Shown here: positions 1-11,362 of the stretch, one piece after another
Layout of the letters: the number at the start of each line of letters is the position of its first letter
Position numbering within the stretch: position 1 is the stretch's first letter
Assembly: GCF_052857255.1 (NCBI RefSeq)
Contig: NC_135504.1
Span: 143,308,121-143,372,120 of the forward strand
Direction: 5' to 3'
DNA from: Amblyomma americanum
Lineage: Eukaryota; Arthropoda; Arachnida; Ixodida; Ixodidae
DNA: 64,000 bases
Translations under genes and position numbers: made by a program
Notes under the pieces: generated by a model
Database searches by the model: none
Told to the model about the DNA's origin: nothing
The model's input: only the letters and a program-made list of their open reading frames with translations

Positions 1-548
1 CTGAGAGAAAAAGTTTACACCTTTCTCTCGTGTACTCTTCGACGACGTGTAAAATCGATGCTCGTGAATCTTGCTAGTTTCGATCTAAAACAATGTATCC
101 TGTTGTTTTGAGCCAGAATACAAGTTTTCGTGCAGTTCTGAGAGAAAACGTTTACACCTTTCTCTCGTCTACTCTTCGAGAACTTGTAAAATCGATGCTC
201 GTGAATCTTGCTAGTTTCGATCTAAAACGATGTATCCCGTCGTTTTGAGCCGGAATACAAGTTTTCGCGTAGTTCTGAGAGAAAAAGTTTACACCTTTCT
301 CTCGTCTACTCTTCGACGACTTGTGAAATCGATGCACGTGAATCTTGCTAGATTCGATCTAAAACGTTGTATCCCGTTGTTTTGAGCCGGAATACAAGTT
401 TTCGCGCAGTTCTGAGAGAACAAGTTTACACATTTCTCTCGTCTACTCTTCGACGACTTGTAAAATCGATGCTCGTGAATCTTGATAGTTTCAATCTAAA
501 ACGATGTATCCCGTTGTTTTAAGCCGGAATACAAGTTTTCGCGTAGTT
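1..548 (+). repeat. Four monomers at the left window edge
   Basis: Monomers start at 1, 138, 275 and 412. The first is class K; the second carries 'aaaacg', 'cgagaac' and 'cccgtcg' (G-like). The third combines 'tgtgaaatcgatgcacg' and 'acgttg', and the fourth has 'gaacaag' with 'acatttc'. The first two reappear almost unchanged at 2332-2605, an offset of 2331 bp (17 monomers plus 2 bp net). Confidence 0.75.
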
Positions 549-1368
549 CTGAGAGAAAAAGTTTACACCTTTCTCTCGTCTACTCTTCGAAGACTTGTAA
601 AATCGATGCTCGTGAATCTTGCTACTTTCGATCTAAAACGATGTATCCCGTTGTTTTGAGCCGGAATACAAGTTTTCGCGCAGTTCTGAGAGAACAAGTT
701 TACACATTTCTCTCGTCTACTCTTCGACGACTTGTAATATCGATGCTCGTGAATCTTGCTAGTTTCGATCTAAAACGATGTAACCCGTTGTTTTGAGCCG
801 GAATACAAGTTTTCGCGAGGTTCTGAGAGAAAAAGTTTACACCTTTTTCTCGTCTACTCTTCGACGACTTGTAAAATCGATGCTCTTGAATCTTGCTGGT
901 TTCGATCTAAAACGATGTATCCCGTTGTTTTGAGCCGGAATACAAGTTTTCGCGCAGTTCTGAGAGAAAAGTTTACACCTTTCTCTCGTCTACTCTTCGA
1001 CGACTTGTAAAAACGATGCTCGTGAATCTTGCTAGTTTCAATCTAAAACGATGTATCCCGTTGTTTTGAGCCGGAATACAAGTTTTCGCGGAGTTCTGAG
1101 AGGAAAATTTGACACCTTTCTCTCGTCTACTCTTCGACGACTTGTAAAATCGATGCTCTTGAATCTTGCTGGTTTCGATCTAAAACGATGTATCCCGTTG
1201 TTTTGAGCCGGAATACAAGTTTTCGCGCAGTTCTGAGAGAAAAGTTTACACCTTTCTCTCGTCTACTCTTCGACGACTTGTAAAAACGATGCTCGTGAAT
1301 CTTGCTAGTTTCAATCTAAAACGATGTATCCCGTTGTTTTGAGCCGGAATACAAGTTTTCACGGAGTT
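549..1368 (+). repeat. 6-monomer HOR unit, 820 bp (copy 1)
   Basis: Monomers start at 549, 686, 823, 960, 1096 and 1233; two of them (960 and 1233) are 136-bp class J. The unit opens with 'cgaagac' plus 'ttgctacttt', then a 'gaacaag'/'acatttc' monomer, then V, J, an H/V hybrid and J. The next unit starts at 1369 with the same 'cgaagac'/'ttgctacttt' signature. Confidence 0.7.
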
Positions 1369-2057
1369 CTGAGAGGAAAATTTGACACCTTTCTCTCGTC
1401 TACTCTTCGAAGACTTGTAAAATCGATGCTCGTGAATCTTGCTACTTTCGATCTAAAACGATGTATCCCGTTGTTTTGAGCCGGAATACAAGTTTTGGCG
1501 CAGTTCTGAGAGAACAAGTTTACACATTTTTCTCGTCTACTCTTCGACGACTTGTAATATCGATGCTCGTGAATCTTGCTAGTTTCGATCTAAAACGATG
1601 TAACCCGTTGTTTTGAGCCGGAATACAAGTTTTCGCGAGGTTCTGTGTGAAAAAAAAAATTTTACACCTTTCTCTCGTCTACTCTTCGACGACTTGTAAA
1701 ATCGATGCTCTTGAATCTTGCTGGTTTCGATCTAAAACGATGTATCCCGTTGTTTTGAGCCGGAATACAAGTTTTCGCGCAGTTCTGAGAGAAAAGTTTA
1801 CACCTTTCTCTCGTCTACTCTTCGACGACTTGTAAAAACGATGCTCGTGAATCTTGCTAGTTTCAATCTAAAACGATGTATCCCGTTGTTTTGAGCCGGA
1901 ATACAAGTTTTTGCGGAGTTCTGAGAGGAAAATTTGACACCTTTCTCTCGTCTACTCTTCGAAGACTTGTAAAATCGATGCTCGTGAATCTTGCTAGTTA
2001 CGATCTAAAACGATGTATCCCGTTGTTTTCAGCCGGAATACAAGTTTTCGCGCAGTT
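1369..2057 (+). repeat. 5-monomer derivative of the preceding unit (copy 2)
   Basis: Starts at 1369, 1506, 1643, 1785 and 1921 give the order ('gaggaaaatttgac' plus 'ttgctacttt'), ('gaacaag'), V, J, H. Relative to copy 1 it lacks one H/V-J pair but completes H with 'gttacg' and 'tttcagcc'. The V monomer carries an A-tract expansion. Confidence 0.65.
1643..1784 (+). repeat. 142-bp class V monomer with expanded A10 tract
   Basis: The start reads 'ctgtgtg' instead of 'ctgagag' and is followed by ten A (1650-1659) and 'ttttacacc', where the consensus has five A then 'gtttacacc'. The unit is 142 bp, the longest I found. Both arm substitutions destroy dyad 1 here. It may be a private slippage event or a sequencing/assembly artefact at a homopolymer. 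Confidence 0.8.
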
Positions 2058-2742
2058 CTGAGAGAAAAAGTTTACACCTTTCTATCGTGTACTCTTCGAC
2101 GACGTGTAAAATCGATGCTCGTGAATCTTGCTAGTTTCGATCTAAAACAATGTATCCGGTTGTTTTGAGCCAGAATACAAGTTTTCGTGCAGTTCTGAGA
2201 GAAAAAGTTTACACCTTTCTCTCGTCTACTCTTCGACGACTTGTAAAATCGATGCTCGTGAATCTTGCTAGTTTCGATCTAAAACAATGTATCCCGTTGT
2301 TTTGAGCCGGAATACAAGTTTTCGCGCAGTTCTGAGAGAAAAAGTTTACACCTTTCTCTCGTGTACTCTTCGACGACGTGTAAAATCGATGCTCGTGAAT
2401 CTTGCTAGTTTCGATCTAAAACAATGTATCCTGTTGTTTTGAGCCAGAATACAAGTTTTCGTGCAGTTCTGAGAGAAAACGTTTACACCTTTCTCTCGTC
2501 TACTCTTCGAGAACTTGTAAAATCGATGCTCGTGAATCTTGCTAGTTTCGATCTAAAACGATGTATCCCGTCGTTTTGAGCCGGAATGCAAGTTTTCGCG
2601 CAGTTCTGAGAGAAAAAGTTTACACCTTTCTCTCGTCTACTATTCGACGACTTGTAAAATCAATGCTTGTGAATCTTGCTAGTTTTGACCTAAAACGATG
2701 TAACCTTTTGTTTTGAGGCGGAATACAAGTTTTCGCGCAGTT
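2058..2742 (+). repeat. K-L-K-G-P monomer run
   Basis: Monomers start at 2058, 2195, 2332, 2469 and 2606. The 2332-2605 pair repeats window positions 1-274. The P monomer at 2606 has 'gttttgacc' and 'aaccttttg'. Monomer 2469 carries 'aatgcaag' near its 3' end, a variant otherwise typical of domain II class 5. Confidence 0.65.
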
Positions 2743-3289
2743 CTGAGAGAAAAAGTTTACACCTTTCTCTCGTCTACTCTTCGACGACTCGTAAAATCGA
2801 TGCTCATGAATTTTGCTAGTTTCGATCTAAAACGATATATCCCGTTGTTTTGAGCTGGAATACAAGTTTTCGCGCAGATCGGAGAGAAAACGTTTACACC
2901 TTTCTCTCGTCTACTCCTCGACGACTTGTAAAATCGATGCTCGTGAATCATGCTAGTTTCGATCTAAACGATGTATCCCGTTGTTTTGAGCCGGAATACA
3001 AGTTTTCGCGCAGTTGTGAAAGAACAAGTTTACACCTTTCTCTCGTGTGCTCTTCGACGACTTGTGAAATCGATGCACGTGAATCTTGCTAGATTCGATC
3101 TAAAACGTTGTATCCCGTTGTTTTGAGCCGGAATACAAGTTTTCGCGCAGTTCTGAGAGAAAAAGTTTACACATTTCTCTCGTCTACTCATCGACGACTT
3201 GTAATATCGATGCTCGTGAATCTTGCTAGTTTCGATCTAAACCGATGTAACCCGTTGTTTTGAACCGGAATACATGTTTTCGCGCAGTT
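2743..3289 (+). repeat. Q-R-S-T block (copy 1 of a 4105-bp-offset duplication)
   Basis: Starts at 2743 (Q), 2880 (R, 136 bp), 3016 (S, with 'gtgaaagaacaag') and 3153 (T, with 'ctcatcg' and 'gaaccgg'). The unusual combination 'gagctgg', 'gtgaaagaac', 'ctactcatcg' and 'gaaccgg' is shared with 6848-7394, showing one is a copy of the other. Confidence 0.8.
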
Positions 3290-6200
3290 CTGAGAGAAAA
3301 AGTTTACACCTTTCTCTCGTCTACTCTTCGAGGACTTGTAAAATCGATGCTCGTGAATCTTGCTAGTTTCGATCTAAAACGATGTATCCCGTCGTTTTGA
3401 GCCGGAATACAAGTTTTCGCGCAGTTCTGAGAGAAAAAGTTTACACCTTTCTCTCGTCTACTATTCGACGACTTGTAAAATCAATGCTTGTGAATCTTGC
3501 TAGTTTTGACCTAAAACGATGTAACCTTTTGTTTTGAGGCGGAATACAAGTTTTCGCGCAGTTCTGAGAGAAAAAGTTTACACCTTTCTCTCGTGTGCTC
3601 TTCGACGACTTGTAAAATCGATGCTCGTGAATCTTGCTAGTTTCGATCTAAAACAATGTATCCCGTTGTTTTGAGCCGGAATACAAGTTTTCGCGCAGTT
3701 CTGAGAGAAAAAGTTTACACCTTTCTCTCGTCTACTCTTCGAGGACTTGTAAAATCGATGCTCGTGAATCTTGCTAGTGTCGATCTAAAACGATGTATCC
3801 CGTCGTTTTGAGCCGGAATACAAGTTTTCGCGCAGTTCTGAGAGAAAAAGTTTACACCTTTCTCTCGTCTACTCTTCGACGACTTGTAATATCGATGCTC
3901 GTGAATCTTGCTAGTTTCGATCTAAAACGATGTAACCCGTTGTTTTGAGCCGGAATACAAGTTTTCGCGAGGTTCTGAGAGAAAAAGTTTACACCTTTCT
4001 CTCGTCTACTCTTCGACGACTTGTAAAATCGATGCTCTTGAATCTTGCTGGTTTCGATCTAAAACGATGTATCCCGTTGTTTTGAGCCGGAATACAAGTT
4101 TTCGCGCAGTTCTGAGAGAAAAGTTTACACCTTTCTCTCGTCTACTCTTCGACGACTTGTAATATCGATGCTCGTGAATCTTGCTAGTTTCGATCTAAAA
4201 CGATGTAACCCGTTGTTTTGAGCCGGAATACAAGTTTTCGCGAGGTTCTGAGAGAAAAATTTTACACCTTTCTCTCGTCTACTCTTCGACGACTTGTAAA
4301 ATCGATGCTCTTGAATCTTGCTGGTTTCGATCTAAAACGATGTATCCCGTTGTTTTGAGCCGGAATACAAGTTTTCGCGCAGTTCTGAGAGAAAAGTTTA
4401 CACCTTTCTCTCGTCTACTCTTCGACGACTTGTAAAAACGATGCTCGTGAATCTTGCTAGTTTCAATCTAAAACGATGTATCCCGTTGTTTTGAGCCGGA
4501 ATACAAGTTTTCGCGGAGTTCTGAGAGGAAAATTTGACACCTTTCTCTCGTCTACTCTTCGAAGACTTGTAAAATCGATGCTCGTGAATCTTGCTAGTTA
4601 CGATCTAAAACGATGTAGCCCGTTGTTTTCAGCCGGAATACAAGTTTTCGCGCAGTTCTGAGAGAAAAAGTTTACACCTTTCTCTCGTGTACTCTTCGAC
4701 GACGTGTAAAATCGATGCTCGTGAATCTTGCTAGTTTCGATCTAAAACAATGTATCCGGTTGTTTTGAGCCAGAATACAAGTTTTCGTGCAGTTCTGAGA
4801 GAAAAAGTTTACACCTTTCTCTCGTCTACTCTTCGACGACTTGTAAAATCGATGCTCGTGAATCTTGCTAGTTTTGATCTAAAACAATGTATCCCGTTGT
4901 TTTGAGCCGGAATACAAGTTTTCGCGCAGTTCTGAGAGAAAAAGTTTACACCTTTCTCTCGTGTACTCTTCGACGACGTGTAAAATCGATACTCGTGAAT
5001 CTTGCTAGTTTCGATCTAAAACAATGTATCCTGTTGTTTTGAGCCAGAATACAAGTTTTCGTGCAGTTCTGAGAGAAAAAGTTTTACACCTTCCTGTCGT
5101 CTACTCTTCGACGACTTGTAAAATCGATGCTCGTGAATCTTGCTAGTTTCGATCGAAAACAATGTATCCCGTTGTTTTGAGCCGGAATACAAGTTTTCGC
5201 GCAGTTCTGAGAGAAAAAGTTTACAACTTTCTTTCGTCTACTCTTCGAGGACTTGTAAAATCGATGCTCGTGAATCTTGCTACTTTCGATCTAAAACGAT
5301 GTATCCCGTTGTTTTGAGCCGGAATACAAGTTTTGGCGCAGTTCTGAGAGAACAAGTTTACACATTTCTCTCGTCTACTCTTCGACGACTTGTAATATCG
5401 ATGCTCGTGAATCTTGCTAGTTTCGATCTAAAACGATGTAACCCGTTGTTTTGAGCCGGAATACAAGTTTTTGCGAGGTTCTGAGAGAAAAAGTTTACAC
5501 CTTTCTCTCGTCTACTCTTCGACGACTTGTAAAATCGATGCTCTTGAATCTTGCTGGTTTCGATCTAAAACGATGTATCCCGTTGTTTTGAGCCGGAATA
5601 CAAGTTTTCGCGCAGTTCTGAGAGAAAAGTTTCCACCTTTCTCTCGTCTACTCTTCGACGACTTGTAAAAACGATGCTCGTGAATCTTGCTAGTTTTAAT
5701 CTAAAACGATGTATCCCGTTGTTTTGAGCCGGAATACAAGTTTTCGCGGAGTTCTGAGAGGAAAATTTGACACCTTTCTCTCGTCTACTCTTCGACGACT
5801 TGTAAAATCGATGCTCGTGAATCTTGCTAGTTACGATCTAAAACGATGTATCCCGTTGTTTTCAGCCGGAATACAAGTTTTCGCGCAGTTCTGAGAGAAA
5901 AAGTTTACACCTTTCTCTCGTGTACTCTTCGACGACGTGTAAAATCGATGCTCGTGAATCTTGCTATTTTCGATCTAAAACAATGTATCCGGTTGTTTTG
6001 AGCCAGAATACAAGTTTTCGTGCAGTTCTGAGAGAAAAAGTTTACACCTTTCTGTCGTCTACTCTTCGACGACTTGTAAAATCGATGCTCGTGAATCTTG
6101 CTAGTTTCGATCTAAAACAATGTATCCCGTTGTTTTGAGCCGGAATACAAGTTTTCGCGCAGTTCTGAGAGAAAAAGTTTACACCTTTCTCTCGTCTACT

Positions 6201-6847
6201 CTTCGAGGACTTGTAAAATCGATGCTCGTGAATCTTGCTAGTGTCGATCTAAAACGATGTATCCCGTCGTTTTGAGCCGGAATACAAGTTTTCGCGCAGT
6301 TCTGAGAGAAAAAGTTTACACCTTTCTCTCGTCTACTCTTCGACGACTTGTAATATCGATGCTCGTGAATCTTGCTAGTTTCGATCTAAAACGATGTAAC
6401 CCGTTGTTTTGAGCCGGAATACAAGTTTTCGCGAGGTTCTGAGAGAAAAAGTTTACACCTTTCTCTCGTCTACTCTTCGACGACTTGTAATATCGATGCT
6501 CGTGAATCTTGCTAGTTTCGATCTAAAACGATGTAACCCGTTGTTTTGAGCCGGAATACAAGTTTTCGCGAGGTTCTGAGAGAAAAAGTTTACACCTTTC
6601 TCTCGTCTACTCTTCGACGACTTGTAAAATCGATGCTCTTGAATCTTGCTGGTTTCGATCTAAAACGATGTATCCCGTTGTTTTGAGCCGGAATACAAGT
6701 TTTCGCGCAGTTCTGAGAGAAAAGTTTACACCTTTCTCTCGTCTTCTATTCGACGACTTGTAAAATCAATGCTTGTGAATCTTGCTAGTTTTGACCTAAA
6801 ACGATGTACCCTTTGTTTTGAGGCGGAATACAAGTTTTCGCGCAGTT
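3290..6847 (+). repeat. Mixed HOR segment with repeated T-V-J-H-K-L runs
   Basis: Order by start: G 3290, P 3427, L-like 3564, G 3701, T 3838, V 3975, J/T 4112, V 4248, J 4385, H 4521, K 4658, L 4795, K 4932, L-like 5069, G-like 5207, T 5344, V 5481, J 5618, H 5754, K 5891, L 6028, G 6165, T 6302, T 6439, V 6576, J/P hybrid 6713. J-H-K-L occurs twice 1233 bp (9 monomers) apart. The rare 'agtgtcgatc' G monomer occurs at 3701 and 6165, linking 3701-3974 with 6165-6438. Confidence 0.65.
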
Positions 6848-7394
6848 CTGAGAGAAAAAGTTTACACCTTTCTCTCGTCTACTCTTCGACGACTCGTAAA
6901 ATCGATGCTCATGAATTTTGCTAGTTTCGATCTAAAACGATATATCCCGTTGTTTTGAGCTGGAATACAAGTTTTCGCGCAGATCGGAGAGAAAACGTTT
7001 ACACCTTTCTCTCGTCTACTCCTCGACGACTTGTAAAATCGATGCTCGTGAATCATGCTAGTTTCGATCTAAACGATGTATGCCGTTGTTTTGAGCCGGA
7101 ATACAAGTTTTCGCGCAGTTGTGAAAGAACAAGTTTACACCTTTCTCTCGTGTGCTCTTCGACGACTTGTGAAATCGATGCACGTGAATCTTGCTAGATT
7201 CAATCTAAAACGTTGTATCCCGTTGTTTTGAGCCGGAATACAAGTTTTCGCGCAGTTCTGAGAGAAAAAGTTTACACATTTCTCTCGTCTACTCATCGAC
7301 GACTTGTAATATCGATGCTCGTGAATCTTGCTAGTTTCGATCTAAACCGATGTAACCCGTTGTTTTGAACCGGAATACATGTTTTCGCGCAGTT
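6848..7394 (+). repeat. Q-R-S-T block (copy 2)
   Basis: Starts at 6848, 6985, 7121 and 7258 match 2743-3289 at an offset of 4105 bp. The visible differences are single bases, such as 'gtatgccg' for 'gtatcccg' near 7081 and 'attcaatct' for 'attcgatct' near 7200. The flanks differ on both sides. Confidence 0.8.
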
Positions 7395-10300
7395 CTGAGA
7401 GAAAAAGTTTACACCTTTCTCTCGTCTACTCTTCGACGACTTGTAATATCGATGCTCGTGAATCTTGCAAGTTTCGATCTAAAATGATGTAACCCGTTGT
7501 TTTGAGCCGGAATACAAGTTTTCGCGAGGTTCTGAGAGAAAAAGTTTACACCTTTCTCTCGTCTACTCTTCGACGACTTGTAAAATCGATGCTCGTGAAT
7601 CTTGCTGGTTTCGATCTAAAACGATGTATCCCGTTGTTTTGAGCCGGAATACAAGTTTTCGCGCAGTTCTGAGAGAAAAGTTTACACCTTTCTCTCGTCT
7701 ACTCTTCGACGACTTGTAAAAACGATGCTCGTGAATCTTGCTAGTTTCAATTTAAAACGATGTATCCCGTTGTTTTGAGCCGGAATACAAGTTTTCGCGG
7801 AGTTCTGAGAGGAAAATTTGACACCTTTCTCTCGTCTACTCTTCGAAGATTTGTAAAATCGATGCTCGTGAATCTTGCTAGTTACGATCTAAAACGATGT
7901 ATCCCGTTGTTTTCAGCCGGAATACAAGTTTTCGCGCAGTTCTGAGAGAAAAAGTTTACACCTTTCTCTCGTGTACTCTTCGACGACGTGTAAAATCGAT
8001 GCTCGTGAATCTTGCTAGTTTCGATCTAAAACAATGTATCCCGTTGTTTTGAGCCAGAATACAAGTTTTCGTGCAGTTCTGAGAGAAAAAGTTTACACCT
8101 TTCTCTCGTCTACACTTCGACGACTTGTAAAATCGATGCTCGTGAATCTTGCTAGTTTCGATCTAAAACAATGTATCCCGTTGATTTGAGCCAGAATACA
8201 AGTTTTCGTGCAGTTCTGAGAGAAAAAGTTTACACCTTTCTGTCGTCTACTCTTCGACGACTTGTAAAATCGATGCTCGTGAATCTTGCTAGTTTCGGTC
8301 TAAAACAATGTATCCCGTTGTTTTGAGCCGGAATACAAGTTTTCGCGCAGTTCTGAGAGAAAAAGTTTACACCTTTCTCTCGTCTACTCTTCGAGGACTT
8401 GTAAAATCGATGCTCGTGAATCTTGCTAGTTTCGATCTAAAACGATGTATCCCGTCGTTTTGAGCCGGAATACAAGTTTTCGCGCAGTTCTGAGAGAAAA
8501 AGTTTACACCTTTCTCTCGTCTACTATTCGACGACTTGTAAAATCAATGCTTGTGAATCTTGCTAGTTTTGACCTAAAACGATGTAACCTTTTGTTTTGA
8601 GGCGGAATACAAGTTTTCGCGCAGTTCTGAGAGAAAAGGTTTACACCTTTCTCTCGTCTGCTCTTCGACGACTTGTAAAATCGATGCTCTTGAATCTTGC
8701 TGGTTTCGATCTAAAACGATGTATCCCGTTGTTTTGAGCCGGAATACAAGTTTTCGCGCAGTTCTGAGAGAAAAGTTTACACCTTTCTCTCGTCTACTCT
8801 TCGACGACTTGTAAAAACGATGCTCGTGAATCTTGCTAGTTTCAATCTAAAACGATGTATCCCGTTGTTTTGAGCCGGAATACAAGTTTTCGCGGAGTTC
8901 TGAGAGGAAAATTTGACACCTTTCTCTCGTCTACTCTTCGACGACTTGTAAAATCGATGCTCGTGAATCTTGCTAGTTTCGATCTAAAACAATGTATCCC
9001 GTTGTTTTGAGCCGGAATACAAGTTTTCGCGCAGTTCTGAGAGAAAAAGTTTACACCTTTCTCTCGTGTACTCTTCGACGACGTGTAAAATCGATGCTCG
9101 TGAATCTTGCTAGTTTCGATCTAAAACAATGTATCCCGTTGTTTTGAGCCAGAATACAAGTTTTCGTGCAGTTCTGAGAGAAAAAGTTTACACCTTTCAG
9201 TCGTCTACTCTTCGACGACTTGTAAAATCGATGCTCGTGAATCTTGCTAGTTTCGATCTAAAACGATGTATCCCGTTGTTTTGAGCCGGAATACAAGTTT
9301 TCGCGCAGATCGGAGAGAAAACGTTTACACCTTTCTCTCGTCTACTCCTCGACGACTTGTAAAATCGATGCTCGTGAATCTTGCTAGTTTCGATCAAAAA
9401 CGATGTATCCCGTCGTTTTGAGCCGGAATACAAGTTTTCGCGCAGTTCTGAGAGAAAACGTTTACACCTTTCTCTCGTCTACTATTCGACGACTTGTAAA
9501 ATCAATGCTTGTGAATCTTGCTAGTTTCGACCTAAAACGATGTAACCTTTTGTTTTGAGCCGGAATACAAGTTTTCGCGCAGTTCTGAGAGAATAAGTTT
9601 ACACCGTTCTCTCGTCTACTCTTCGACGACTCGTAAAATCGATGCTCGTGAATTTTGCTAGTTTCGATCTAAAACGATATATCCCGTTGTATTGAGCCGG
9701 AATACAAGTTTTCGCGCAGATCGGAGAGAAAACGTTTACACCTTTCTCTCGTCTACTCCTCGTCGACTTGTAAAATCGATGCTCGTGAATCATGCTAGTT
9801 TCGATCTAAACGATGTATCCCGTTGTTTTGAGCCGGAATACAAGTTTTCGCGCACTTCTGAAAGAAAAAGTTTATACCTTTCTCTCGTGTGCTCTTCGAC
9901 AACTTGTGAAATCGATGCTCGTGAATCTTGCTAGTTACGATCTAAAACGATGTATCCCGTTGTTTTCAGCCGGAATACAAGTTTTCGCGCAGTTCTGAGA
10001 GAAAAAGTTTACACCTTTCTCTCGTGTACTCTTCGACGACGTGTAAAATCGATGCTCGTGAATCTTGCTAGTTTCGATCTAAAACAATGTATCCCGTTGT
10101 TTTGAGCCGGAATACAAGTTTTCGCGCAGATCGGAGAGAAAACGTTTACACCTTTCTCTCGTCTACTCCTCGACGACTTGTAAAATCGATGCTCGCGAAT
10201 CATGCTAGTTTCGATCTAAACGATGTATCCCGTTGTTTTGAGCCGGAATACAGGTTTTGGCGCAGTTCTGAAAGAAAAAGTTTACACCTTTCTCTCGTGT

Positions 10301-11362
10301 GCTCTTCGACGACTTGTGAAATCGATGCACGTGAATCTTGCTAGATTCAATCTAAAACGATGTATCCCGTTGTTTTGAGCCGGAATACAAGTTTTCGCAC
10401 AGTTCTGAGAGAAAAAGTTTACACATTTCTCTCGTCTACTCTTCGACGACTTGTAATATCGATGCTCGTGAATCTTGCTAGTTTCGATCTAAACCGATGT
10501 AACCCGTTGTTTTGAGCCGGAATACATGTTTTCGCGCAGTTCTGAGAGAAAAAATTTACACCTTTCTCTCGTGTGCTCTTCGACAACTTGTGAAATCGAT
10601 GCTCGTGAATCTTGCTACTTACGATCTAAAACGATGTATCCCGTTGTTTTCAGCCGGAATACAGGTTTTGGCGCAGTTCTGAAAGAAAAAGTTTACACCT
10701 TTCTCTCGTGTGCTCTTCGACGACTTGTGAAATCGATGCACGTGAATCTTGCTAGATTCGATCTAAAACGATGTATCCCGTTGTTTTGAGCCGGAATACA
10801 AGTTTTCGCGCAATTCTGAGAGAAAAAGTTTACACCTTTCTCTCGTCTACTCTTCGAGGACTTGTAAAATCGATGCTCGTGAATCTTGCTAGTTTCGATC
10901 TAAAACGATGTATCCCGTCGTTTTGAGCCGGAATACAAGTTTTCGCGCAGTTCTGAGAGAAAAAGTTTACACCTTTCTCTCGTCTAATATTCGACGACTT
11001 GTAAAATCAATGCTTGTGAATCTTGCTAGTTTCGACCTAAAACGATGTAACCTTTTGTTTTGAGGCGGAATACAAGTTTTCGCGCAGTTCTGAAAGAAAA
11101 AGTTTACACCTTTCTCTCGTCTACTCTTCGACGGCTCGTAAAATCGATGCTCATGAATTTTGCTAGTTTCGATCTAAAACGATATATCCCGTTGTTTTGA
11201 GCCGGAATACAAGTTTTCGCGCAGATCGGAGAGAAAACGTTTACACCTTTCTCTCGTCTACTCCTCGACGACTTGTAAAATCGATGCTCGTGAATCATGC
11301 TAGTTTCGATCTAAACGATGTATCCCGTTGTTTTGAGCCGGAATACAAGTTTTCGCGCAGTT
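7395..11362 (+). repeat. Mixed HOR segment, including two K-(R)-S-T type runs
   Basis: Order by start: T 7395, V 7532, J 7669, H 7805, K 7942, L/K 8079, L 8216, G 8353, P 8490, V-like 8627, J 8764, H/L 8900, K 9037, L-like ending 'cagatc' 9174, R 9311, P 9448, Q 9585, R 9722, X 9858, K 9995, R 10132, S 10268, T 10405, X 10542, S 10679, G 10816, P 10953, Q 11090, R 11227. Several monomers are hybrids whose 5' part is one class and 3' part another, as expected from crossing-over inside monomers. Confidence 0.65.

Noticed and set aside
2874..2900. Sequencing adapter contamination at 'agatcggagag'
   Set aside because: The true adapter continues differently after AGATCGGA, and here the motif is embedded in phase in many monomers with normal satellite sequence on both sides.
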